From: Bradyrhizobium sp. Ghvi
GTDB lineage: Bacteria > Pseudomonadota > Alphaproteobacteria > Rhizobiales > Xanthobacteraceae
Direction of reading: 5' to 3'
DNA length: 64,000 bases
Assembly: GCF_900115265.1 (NCBI RefSeq)
Contig: NZ_FOVU01000009.1
Location: 141,488-205,487, forward strand
Shown here: positions 35,481 through 42,988 of the stretch, piece after piece
Layout: each line of letters opens with the position of its first letter
Numbering within the stretch: the first letter of the stretch is position 1
Program-made: the position numbers and the translations under genes
Notes under the pieces: model-generated
Database searches by the model: none
The model's input: only the letters and a program-made list of their open reading frames with translations
What the model was told of the DNA's origin: nothing

Positions 35481-36146
35481 GTGCAGCTTTCGCTCGCCCG
35501 CAACGAACTCGCCGTCTACGTGCGCAGGCAATTCGAAAACCTGTTTCCCGACGGCGTCGATCTCGGCGACCTACCGAAATTCGTCGACCTTGCGCTCGGC
35601 CGGGTCGATCATTGCTTCTCGCGCGTAAGGCTGAAGGGCTTCTTTGCAGATGGTGAGGCGCGGTTCTCGCATTGGCATTCCGACCAGTATGCGATCTTCC
35701 TTTACTATCTCGCCAATTCGGCGTTTCGCGAGCGGCCCGGCCATCCCATCGCCGACAAGGCCTATGCACTCAACAAGGCGCTGCACGCGCTCGATGCGTT
35801 CTATGAGGTCGAGCTGCCCGATGTGTTCGCGGTCCAACATCCTGTCGGCACCGTGCTTGGGCGCGCCGGCTATTCGGATTACTTCATTTGCTATCACAAC
35901 TGCACGGTGGGCGCGAACCTCGACAACGACTATCCGTCGTTCGGGCGTGGCATCGTGATGTATGGCGGCAGCCGCGTGATCGGCAAGACTGCGGTAGGGG
36001 ACAATTCCTTCGTGTCGACCGGCGCGATCCTGATCGACGGCGGCACGCTTGCCGCCGACAGCATCTTGCACGGCGTGTATCCGAAGGCGGCGCGCTCGCC
36101 GACGTCGCGCAACGTAGTGCGCGATATATTCGGGATGACGACCTGA
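35481..36146 (+). CDS. Serine-acetyltransferase-like hexapeptide protein
   Basis: The 221-residue protein has a helical N-terminal half (RNELAVYVRRQFENLFPDG) and a C-terminal left-handed beta-helix (YHNCTVGANLDNDYPSF, VIGKTAVGDNSFVSTGA). This resembles CysE-type acetyltransferases. The GTG at 35481, four bases after the hisF stop, is the most sensible start because the frame upstream overlaps hisF in another frame. It probably acylates the same sugar; the substrate is not known. It ends one base before the stop of the convergent aminotransferase gene. Confidence 0.72.
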   Translation: MQLSLARNELAVYVRRQFENLFPDGVDLGDLPKFVDLALGRVDHCFSRVRLKGFFADGEARFSHWHSDQYAIFLYYLANSAFRERPGHPIADKAYALNKALHALDAFYEVELPDVFAVQHPVGTVLGRAGYSDYFICYHNCTVGANLDNDYPSFGRGIVMYGGSRVIGKTAVGDNSFVSTGAILIDGGTLAADSILHGVYPKAARSPTSRNVVRDIFGMTT

Positions 36147-37460
36147 TCAGGTCAACCGCTTGAACCCGGAGTGAGCCACGGGCCCGCGCAACAACTGCTT
36201 GACGGCCTTCTGATCGACTGCGGTGCGGAGCTCCCGGAACACGTCGGCCACCGCATCCAGGTAGCGGTCGACGTGGGCGTCCGTATGCGACCACATCGCG
36301 TAGAACGAGCCCGTCGCGAGGATGCCGCGGTCCAGCATCATCTGCGTGAACAGCGTGCGCACCTCCTGCGCGTCCGGCAGGTCGAAGGCGAAATGGCCGA
36401 GCGGCGAGATGCCGGAAACGTGCAGGGGCAGGCCCGCAGCCTGTGACGCTTCGGTCCAGCCCTTCTGGATGCGTGTGCCGATCCGCATCAGGTGCCGCGC
36501 GACGTTCTGCTCGCGATGCTTGCGCAAGGTGGCAAGTGCTGCGACCGGTCCGACGCGCTCGGTCCAGGCCGTCGAGCTGACGAAAGTTTCCTGCGCCGCG
36601 TCCATCACGGAGGCGCGGCCGACGATCGCGGCCATCGGAAAACCGTTGGCGATAGCCTTGGCGAATACCGCCATGTCGGGATCGACGCCATAGGCCAGAT
36701 GAGCACCGCCGGAATTGATGCGGAGGCCTGACGTCACTTCGTCGAAGATCAACGCGGCGCCGCAGCGGTCGGCGAGCGCGCGGATACCCTTGATGAAGGC
36801 CGGTTCAGGCTCACTGGAGCGCACCGGCTCCATCACGATGGCGGCGAGCCGTTCGCCATGGGCGGCGACGATGGCCTCGATCTCATCGAGCTTATTGAAG
36901 TGGAAAGGGTGCATCAGGCCGGCGAGACCACGCGGCACACCCTTGGTATCGAGGCCCGGCAGCAGATGACCGTCGAGCGCGGTGGTCTCGCCGAGATTGG
37001 CGCTGAGATACCAGTCGTGCCAGCCGTGATAGCCGCAAAACGCCACCATGTCGCGGCCGGTCGCGGCGCGCGCGATGCGAACCGCAATCGCCATAGCCTC
37101 GCCACCGGCGCGGCCGAAACGCACCATGTCCGCCCAAGGATGCAGCTCGACCAGCAGCTCTGCCAGATCGATATCCTCGGCGCAATTCAGGGTCGACATA
37201 GAGCCCATGTCGATCGCGCTCTTTACTGCGGCATCGACGTCGGGGTCGGCAAAGCCCAGGATGGTGGCGCCGATGCCGCAATAGCTCATATCAAGGTAAG
37301 TCTTGCCGTCGAGATCGACGACTTCGGCGCCCTTGGCCGATTTGAAGTAAGTCGGCCACTGTTCCGGCAGGAACATTTCCGGCCGTTTTGAGAGCAGCTG
37401 CGTTCCGCCGGGCATGACCTTGCGCGCGCGTCGGTAAAGCGTTTGGCCGGTGCTCGACAT
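36147..37460 (-). CDS. Class III aminotransferase (glutamate-1-semialdehyde aminomutase-like)
   Basis: The 437-residue PLP enzyme has FGRAGGEAMAIAVRIARA, FCGYHGWHDWY, the LIFDEVTSGLR cofactor block and the Schiff-base lysine in VFAKAIANGFP. Members of this fold found in glycan loci aminate sugars or make amino-acid-like substituents, while true HemL is usually a single housekeeping gene. The start at 37460 has AGGAGA six bases upstream, giving the usual family length. It faces the hisF operon and ends against it without a gap. The substrate is unknown. Confidence 0.78.
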   Translation of the reverse strand: MSSTGQTLYRRARKVMPGGTQLLSKRPEMFLPEQWPTYFKSAKGAEVVDLDGKTYLDMSYCGIGATILGFADPDVDAAVKSAIDMGSMSTLNCAEDIDLAELLVELHPWADMVRFGRAGGEAMAIAVRIARAATGRDMVAFCGYHGWHDWYLSANLGETTALDGHLLPGLDTKGVPRGLAGLMHPFHFNKLDEIEAIVAAHGERLAAIVMEPVRSSEPEPAFIKGIRALADRCGAALIFDEVTSGLRINSGGAHLAYGVDPDMAVFAKAIANGFPMAAIVGRASVMDAAQETFVSSTAWTERVGPVAALATLRKHREQNVARHLMRIGTRIQKGWTEASQAAGLPLHVSGISPLGHFAFDLPDAQEVRTLFTQMMLDRGILATGSFYAMWSHTDAHVDRYLDAVADVFRELRTAVDQKAVKQLLRGPVAHSGFKRLT

Positions 37461-37599
37461 TGGATTCTCCTGGGCGGAAAGCCTTCGGTGGATACCGCAA
37501 GCCCTCGACTCAGGCAAGGCGCCGTGAGCAGGTTCTGCATGCCCGAATGGGCGCCCGACTGCTAGCTGGCTCGACCGGTTATGGATGCAGAGAGAGGGG

Positions 37600-37850
37600 G
37601 GCGTGGACCCGGTCGCCGCTTGCTGTCTGTGGTGTCGTCGTTCTCAGGTGCGATCTCGAAGACGGCTGCTGGAGGGGAGATCAGCGTTCTCGATCCAGGT
37701 GGATTCGGGTCGGTATTCTCCGTCTACGCAGGTCATTCTAAACAATTCGGCAGTGACGGGTAATATCACCGGCTTGAGCTTCACTAACGGTGGTACGATG
37801 CCGTCACTCAAAAAATAGTCCCGTTGCAGGCAATTGAGTGGCCGACGGAA
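37600..37850 (+). pseudogene. Remnant of a secreted right-handed beta-helix protein
   Basis: Within a 564-base gap, one frame reads SGAISKTAAGGEISVLDPGG (37651-37710), a block I associate with the start of a Bradyrhizobium beta-helix family. After it the similarity continues in another frame as ILNNSAVTGNITGLSFTNGG, the kind of sequence found near the C-terminus, so the middle is missing. It then shifts again at an A6 run to LKNSPVAGN, a TGA stop and VADGT. An internal deletion, two frame changes and a stop make it a clear decayed gene if the family recognition is right. No start region is left. Confidence 0.55.
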
Positions 37851-37945
37851 CCTCGTCGGGGCTGTCACGCCGCAGTAGAACGTTTTTACAGCCGGCGCCT
37901 CGCGTTGGAACGCGGCACCGGCAGCCCGCAAGCAGGACTGCTTAA

Positions 37946-37964
37946 GCAACCGCTACTCGGTTGC
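37946..37964. other. Short perfect hairpin in the gap before the WbuB-like gene's 3' end
   Basis: GCAACCG and CGGTTGC form a seven-base stem with a CTACT loop, 60 bases beyond the stop of the minus-strand glycosyltransferase gene. It could end that transcript, but no U-run follows on either strand. The rest of 37851-38024 shows nothing coding. Confidence 0.3.
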
Positions 37965-38024
37965 TAACAGAAACTTCTCATCGTCGTAAGAGAATTTGAA
38001 AAGCCTGGAACGCGCCGCTTGTGG

Positions 38025-39236
38025 CTAATTGCGGTGCACTGCCTGGCTGACCTCGTTCATCACCTGGCGATAGCGAGCAAGAGCGACGTCCTCGCGATAT
38101 TTCTCGGCGATGTCGGCTGCACGAATTCCTTTGTCCATGGTGGTCTGTCGATCGTCGGCCGCTTCCCGAATGGCTCGCACGAGCTCGGCGGGGTTTTCGG
38201 GAGAAACGACCCATCCGATTGCCTCTTCGCCAAGCACGAGCGCGCCTTCGGAATTGGCCTCCGAGGCGACCACGATCGGACGCCCGATCGCCAAGATGTT
38301 ATAGAGGCGGCTGGGGATCGAGACACCGGCGACATGCCGGCGATAGGGAATAACCCAGAGATCGGCAGCCGACAGGAATTCCACGAGTTCGTCTTCGGCG
38401 ACAGGTTTCATGATCGTGACATTCTCGAGACGATCCTTGGCATAAAGCTCGTTGAGCGTGGCCCAGCCCACGCCCCATCCCGAGAGCATGAAATGAATGT
38501 CCTTCCGGTCTCGCAACAGGCGGGCCGCTTCGAACACCGTGACGGGATCGTGTGTGAAACCGAGATTGCCGGATAGACCAACGATAAACCTGGAAGAGTC
38601 CGGCGCGCGGAATCGGCTGGCCGGATCAATCTTGCGATAGCCAATCGGAATAAGCGCCCAGTTCGGAATGTAGTGAAGTTGGTCCGCAACGACACCGGGA
38701 TATTGTTCGATCAGAGGCGGCACGTCGCGCCCGATCACGACGATCGCATCAAGGCGCCGGAACAGAAGCGTGTTGGCAAAGCGAATGAGGCGCACCGCCA
38801 GCGAAGTGGAGCGAACCATACCGGCGGCCTCGAGCGCTTCCGGATAGAGATCATATATCAGGAGCATGGACTTTGCTCCACGCAATCTGGCGGCGATAAG
38901 CACGGTGTAGGGCAGGGTGAACGGCGTCGTGACGCAGAAGACGATGTCGCCCGACCTTGCCCGCCGCAGGACCGAGAAGAACATTTGGGCAGCAAGCAAG
39001 CAGATCGCGAGAGCGCGCTGGACGATCGCGGACTTGCGCGGATTCCAGCACTTGATTTCGACGACCTCGGGCTTGCCGGCTTTGCCGTCTGCGCGCGAGC
39101 CTTGTGTCGCTGAGATCACAACGACCTGCCGATCTCTTGCGAGGCTCTCGGCGATCTTGCCGACATAAACTGCCGTCGTGGTCGTGTCGGGCGGGTAGAA
39201 CTGAGCCGCGATGATCAGCTTTGCGGAAGTGGCCAT
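38025..39236 (-). CDS. Glycosyltransferase family 4 (WbuB-like)
   Basis: The 403-residue GT-B protein begins LIIAAQFYPPDTTTTAVYVG, typical of WbuB-like L-fucosamine transferases. It has GLSGNLGFTHDPVTVFEAA at the start of the C-terminal domain and VSIPSRLYNILAIGRPIVVA in the donor-binding region. Part of the membrane-facing helix CLLAAQMFFSVLRRA suggests peripheral membrane binding. ATG 39236 fits the family N-terminus; the frame is open to 39308. It follows the GDP-fucose synthase gene by 19 bases on the same strand, so a GDP-linked deoxyhexose donor is plausible. Confidence 0.85.
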   Translation of the reverse strand: MATSAKLIIAAQFYPPDTTTTAVYVGKIAESLARDRQVVVISATQGSRADGKAGKPEVVEIKCWNPRKSAIVQRALAICLLAAQMFFSVLRRARSGDIVFCVTTPFTLPYTVLIAARLRGAKSMLLIYDLYPEALEAAGMVRSTSLAVRLIRFANTLLFRRLDAIVVIGRDVPPLIEQYPGVVADQLHYIPNWALIPIGYRKIDPASRFRAPDSSRFIVGLSGNLGFTHDPVTVFEAARLLRDRKDIHFMLSGWGVGWATLNELYAKDRLENVTIMKPVAEDELVEFLSAADLWVIPYRRHVAGVSIPSRLYNILAIGRPIVVASEANSEGALVLGEEAIGWVVSPENPAELVRAIREAADDRQTTMDKGIRAADIAEKYREDVALARYRQVMNEVSQAVHRN

Positions 39237-39255
39237 GTGCAAACGCGGTCCTCGA

Positions 39256-40224
39256 TCAGGCGTTCGGCTGAAGGCCGTTGGCCTGACTTTCCGCCAAATA
39301 GGCTTCATAGGCGCGCTTCAAGCCATCGTGAAGCGAGGTCGTCGCGCGCCAGCCGAGCTCGTCGAGCCTGTTGATATCGAGCAGCTTGCGCGGCGTGCCG
39401 TCGGGACGCGAGGTGTCGAAGGAGATCTCGCCGCGATAGCCGACGATCCCGGCGACCACGCGCGCGAACTCGGCAATGGCGACATCCTCCCCGGTGCCGA
39501 TGTTGATCAGCTCGCTGCCGGAATAGGTCTTCATCAGGTGGACGCAGGCATCGGCCATGTCGTCGACATAGAGGAACTCGCGCCGCGGCGTGCCGGTGCC
39601 CCAGACCGCGACCGTCTTGGCGCCCGACAGCTTCGCCTCGTGAAAGCGCCGGATCAGGGCCGCGACGACGTGGCTCAATTCAGGGTGATAATTGTCGCCG
39701 GGACCATAGAGGTTGGTCGGCATCACGCTGATGAAGTCGCTGCCATACTGACTGCGATAGGCCTCCGCCATCTTGATGCCGGCGATCTTGGCGATCGCAT
39801 AGGGTTCGTTGGTCGGCTCCAGCGGGCCTGTGAGCACGGAATCTTCGCGCAGCGGCTGCGGCGCCAGCTTCGGATAGATGCAGGACGAGCCGAGGAACAT
39901 CAGCTTCTCGGCCCGGTTCACATGCGCGGCGTGGATCACGTTGGCGGCGATCGCGATGTTGTCGTAGATGAACTCGGCGCGCAGCGTGTTGTTGGCGACG
40001 ATGCCGCCGACCTTGGCGGCGGCGAGGAAGATCACCTGCGGCCGCACCCGCGCGAACCAGTCGAACACGGCGGCCTGGTTGCAGAGATCGACCTCGCGCC
40101 GGTCAACGGTGACGAGCTTCACATCCTCCCGTGCCAGCCGGCGCAGAAGCGCGCTGCCGACCATGCCACGATGACCGGCGACATAGACGCTCTTGCCCTT
40201 CAGCTCAAACGGTACGCTTGCCAT
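39256..40224 (-). CDS. fcl: GDP-L-fucose synthase
   Basis: The 322-residue SDR has VAGHRGMVGSALLRRL at the N-terminus, FLGSSCIYPKLAPQPL with the catalytic Ser and Cys, and YAIAKIAGIKMAEAYR with the YxxxK pair, all diagnostic of Fcl/WcaG. It epimerises and reduces GDP-4-keto-6-deoxymannose to GDP-L-fucose. ATG 40224 overlaps the end of gmd by 20 bases; the frame continues to 40251. Together with gmd it gives a complete GDP-fucose branch. Confidence 0.93.
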   Translation of the reverse strand: MASVPFELKGKSVYVAGHRGMVGSALLRRLAREDVKLVTVDRREVDLCNQAAVFDWFARVRPQVIFLAAAKVGGIVANNTLRAEFIYDNIAIAANVIHAAHVNRAEKLMFLGSSCIYPKLAPQPLREDSVLTGPLEPTNEPYAIAKIAGIKMAEAYRSQYGSDFISVMPTNLYGPGDNYHPELSHVVAALIRRFHEAKLSGAKTVAVWGTGTPRREFLYVDDMADACVHLMKTYSGSELINIGTGEDVAIAEFARVVAGIVGYRGEISFDTSRPDGTPRKLLDINRLDELGWRATTSLHDGLKRAYEAYLAESQANGLQPNA

Positions 40225-41290
40225 TTGCAATGTCCCGTTTGGCCTCGGCAAGATCGCCCGCCATCATCTCTTCGACGAGCTGCGCAAAGCTCCGCTTCGG
40301 TTTCCAGCCGAGCACCTTTTGCGCCTTGCTGGCATCGCCGACGAGCAGATCGACCTCGGTCGGGCGGAAATAAGTCGGATCGATCTTCACCACCGTCTTG
40401 CCGCTGATGGCATCGACGCCGGTCTCGTCCACACCTTTGCCGCGCCATTCGATGCGGCGGCCGACCTGGGCAAAGGCCAGCTCGACCATCTCACGCACCG
40501 ACCGCGTCTCGCCGGTGGCGAGCACGAAATCATCGGGCTTGTCGGCCTGCAGGATCATGTGCATGCCCTCGACGTAGTCCTTGGCATGGCCCCAGTCGCG
40601 CTTGGCCTCGAGATTGCCGAGATAGAGCGTCTGCTCGAGCCCAACCTCGATCCGGGCGACGCCGCGGGTGATCTTGCGGGTGACGAAGGTCTCGCCGCGG
40701 ATCGGGCTCTCATGGTTGAACAGGATGCCGTTCGAAGCAAACATGCCGTAGGCTTCGCGGTAGTTCACCGTGATCCAGTAGCCATAGAGCTTGGCGACGC
40801 CATAAGGCGAGCGGGGATAGAACGGCGTGGTCTCCTTCTGCGGAATCTCCTGCACGAGACCGTAGAGCTCGGAGGTCGAGGCCTGGTAGAACCGCGTCTC
40901 CTTCTCCATGCCGAGGATGCGGATCGCTTCCAAAAGGCGCAGCACCCCGACGGCATCGGCGTTGGCGGTGTATTCCGGGCTCTCGAAGCTGACGGCGACG
41001 TGGCTCTGCGCGGCGAGATTGTAGATCTCGGTCGGGCGGATCTGCTGCACCAGGCGGATCAGGTTGGTCGAATCCGTCATGTCGCCGTAATGCATCAGGA
41101 ACGGTACGTTGCCGGCATGCGGGTCCTGGTAGAGGTGATCGACGCGCGCGGTGTTGAACGAGGACGAGCGGCGCTTGATGCCGTGCACGACATAGCCGAG
41201 CGACAGCAAATGCTCGGCGAGATAAGCCCCGTCCTGCCCGGTCACACCGGTGATGAGAGCGACGCGCTGTTTGGAGTCTTGAGCATTCAT
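40205..41290 (-). CDS. gmd: GDP-mannose 4,6-dehydratase
   Basis: The 361-residue extended SDR has ITGVTGQDGAYLAEHLL with the nucleotide motif, YQASTSELYG with the catalytic Thr/Ser/Glu, and RSPYGVAKLYGYW with YxxxK. KIDPTYFRPTEVDLLVGD is a Gmd signature. It turns GDP-mannose into GDP-4-keto-6-deoxymannose, used by Fcl and possibly by the perosamine-synthase-like enzyme at 5416-6537. It starts the unit gmd-fcl-glycosyltransferase on the minus strand, with an AT-rich stretch 80-130 bases upstream that may hold the promoter. Confidence 0.94.
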   Translation of the reverse strand: MNAQDSKQRVALITGVTGQDGAYLAEHLLSLGYVVHGIKRRSSSFNTARVDHLYQDPHAGNVPFLMHYGDMTDSTNLIRLVQQIRPTEIYNLAAQSHVAVSFESPEYTANADAVGVLRLLEAIRILGMEKETRFYQASTSELYGLVQEIPQKETTPFYPRSPYGVAKLYGYWITVNYREAYGMFASNGILFNHESPIRGETFVTRKITRGVARIEVGLEQTLYLGNLEAKRDWGHAKDYVEGMHMILQADKPDDFVLATGETRSVREMVELAFAQVGRRIEWRGKGVDETGVDAISGKTVVKIDPTYFRPTEVDLLVGDASKAQKVLGWKPKRSFAQLVEEMMAGDLAEAKRDIANGKRTV

Positions 41291-41490
41291 AGTTGTTCCG
41301 GGCCACCGGCTTAGGATTGACGGGGTTGCGTATCCTACTTTTCCGAGCGTGTCTTGTTTTCCAGTGCGGCCGGATTTTCATGTAAATGTGATTATGCATT
41401 CAATGGGTTAGCGTTCGTTGATATGGAATTCTAGGGGTGCGCGAGCTTGATTTGCCCACGAATCTGCCGGTTCCTACCGCTCTGCAGGTT

Positions 41491-41740
41491 TCAGGCGAGC
41501 TCAAGCGCCTCGCGCACGAAGGCCGCGAGATTGCCTTCCCGAAGTAACGCGCCACGGATGCCTGCAGCGCACATCGCCTTCAGGAAAGCGCTTCATGAGG
41601 CCGGTGATCATGCCTCGCCCCGGCGTTCGCCGGTCGCTGTCGCATCGATAGCACTCGACGATGGTCTCGGGGTGGTCGGGGGATAGAACGTTTTGATATG
41701 GCGCCGGCTGCGATTTCGTGATCATGGGGTGCCGGAACAA
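41491..41740 (-). pseudogene. Probable frameshifted gene remnant, family not recognised
   Basis: The minus strand reads PETIVECYRCDSDRRTPGRG and MITGLMKRF in one frame up to about 41587. Coding character then continues in a second frame as LKAMCAAGIRGALLREGNLA, followed by AFVREALELA and a stop at 41491. Joining the two needs a single frameshift and gives a helical protein end. It starts close behind the oxygenase gene at 41792 on the same strand. I do not recognise the family. The remaining part of the gap, 41291-41490, looks like upstream DNA of gmd. Confidence 0.35.
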
Positions 41741-41791
41741 ATGTGTTCACCGTCCCGCCGGCGGCTTGTCTCGATATCGGCGGCGTCGCAC

Positions 41792-42877
41792 CTACGTCGG
41801 TTCCGTCAGCATCATGGTGACGACCAGCCTGCGGCCGCTCCTTACCATGCCGCCGCGGTGGATTCCGAATGGGTCGAACAGGACCGCGTCGCCCTGGTCG
41901 CTGGTCACGCGCCATTCGTTGTCGAGGATGGCGTCGGCATATTCGCTGCCAGCGGGCAGATCGACACCGAAGGCGGCTTTGCGCTGCAGGAATTTTGGTA
42001 GCGCGTTGAAGAGCCGGCGGTTCTGCGGCTTGGTCGACGACAGGCTGGCATAGTCGTTGGCGCGGCGGATGAGCCCGTCCCAGAAGTTGCGGCTCGCGCG
42101 ATGTGTTCCGCGGACATAGGTGAACGGGCCGTTGTCGGAGCCGACCTCGCTCACATAGATGATGAACTTGAGGAGGTTGTAGGTCGCATCGACGTGACAA
42201 TAGTCGCAGGGCGAGTCCACGACACCGACGTCGCGAAAATGATTGGCCCAGAAGGCATCACTCGGGTCGTTGATCTGAGGCACCACATGGGCGATCGCCA
42301 CCGGGCGGTCGAGATAGGCGCTCGCCGCGTCGATGACGCCAAGCTCGGACCCCAGTTGGTTGAAATAGGCGTAGATCTCGGGAAAGACGTCCTTGTCGAG
42401 CCACAGCCGCGTCTCGTCGAAATGGCGTTGGTCTGGCGTCTTTTGGGCAAGTCTTGCTTCAAGCCGCCGGTAGTGCGGAGCGAGCAGGTCTCTGATACGG
42501 CCGAGCTGTTCTGGCGAGAGGTGAAAACCGGCTATGCCGTCCCGGTTCAGCGTCTTCAGCACGTTGGCACCGGCCGTCGTCCTCGGCTCCGCGGCTCTGC
42601 GCGTCAGCCGCCGAAGCTTCTGTGTCGCCACCAGCCGCAGATAGGTCGGCGAGCGCCGGATCAGCTCGGCGACCTTGTGCGATTTATCCTTGGGGCGCGG
42701 CAGATGCTCGTAGTCGGCCATCAGACGGGCCGTGATCATGGCAAAGCCCGATGCGAATTTTGCGAGTGCCGCGGCGCGTTCGCCGAGAGTTGGCTTCGGG
42801 AAAGCCGTGCCATAGGCGGGGTGATTCGGATAATCGATGACTGGCAAATGATCGTACGAATATGGGTGCGATGTCAT
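41792..42877 (-). CDS. Phytanoyl-CoA dioxygenase-like Fe(II)/2-oxoglutarate oxygenase (copy 2)
   Basis: The 361-residue paralogue of the protein at 23334-24488 has the iron ligands kept: H228-x-D230 in YCHVDATYN and H340 in GIHRGGMV. The N-terminal block LPVIDYPNHPAYG and the region RRANDYASLSSTKPQNRRLF align with copy 1 throughout. ATG 42877 has AAAGG eight bases upstream; an in-frame GTG/ATG region extends to 42901. A FixK-like box lies 53-66 bases upstream of the start. The substrate is unknown. Confidence 0.75.
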   Translation of the reverse strand: MTSHPYSYDHLPVIDYPNHPAYGTAFPKPTLGERAAALAKFASGFAMITARLMADYEHLPRPKDKSHKVAELIRRSPTYLRLVATQKLRRLTRRAAEPRTTAGANVLKTLNRDGIAGFHLSPEQLGRIRDLLAPHYRRLEARLAQKTPDQRHFDETRLWLDKDVFPEIYAYFNQLGSELGVIDAASAYLDRPVAIAHVVPQINDPSDAFWANHFRDVGVVDSPCDYCHVDATYNLLKFIIYVSEVGSDNGPFTYVRGTHRASRNFWDGLIRRANDYASLSSTKPQNRRLFNALPKFLQRKAAFGVDLPAGSEYADAILDNEWRVTSDQGDAVLFDPFGIHRGGMVRSGRRLVVTMMLTEPT

Positions 42878-42925
42878 GGCGCCGCCTTTCCGATGAACCA
42901 CTCGCTAGAATGGCAGGCGCCGTTC

Positions 42926-42947
42926 GTCATTGACGTCGATCAATGAC
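42926..42947. promoter_or_regulatory. FNR/FixK-type box between the PaaK-like and oxygenase genes
   Basis: Perfect eight-base arms GTCATTGA and TCAATGAC with a six-base centre contain TTGACGTCGATCAA (42930-42943), which fits the FixK pattern TTGA-N6-TCAA. It is centred about 59 bases before the oxygenase ATG at 42877, so a -41.5 position would leave an 18-base leader. It could also act as a hairpin after the PaaK-like gene, whose stop is 42 bases away. Confidence 0.45.
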
Positions 42948-42988
42948 TATTCACGTGATCGGCAGGGTAGCTGGAACAATCAAGCAGC

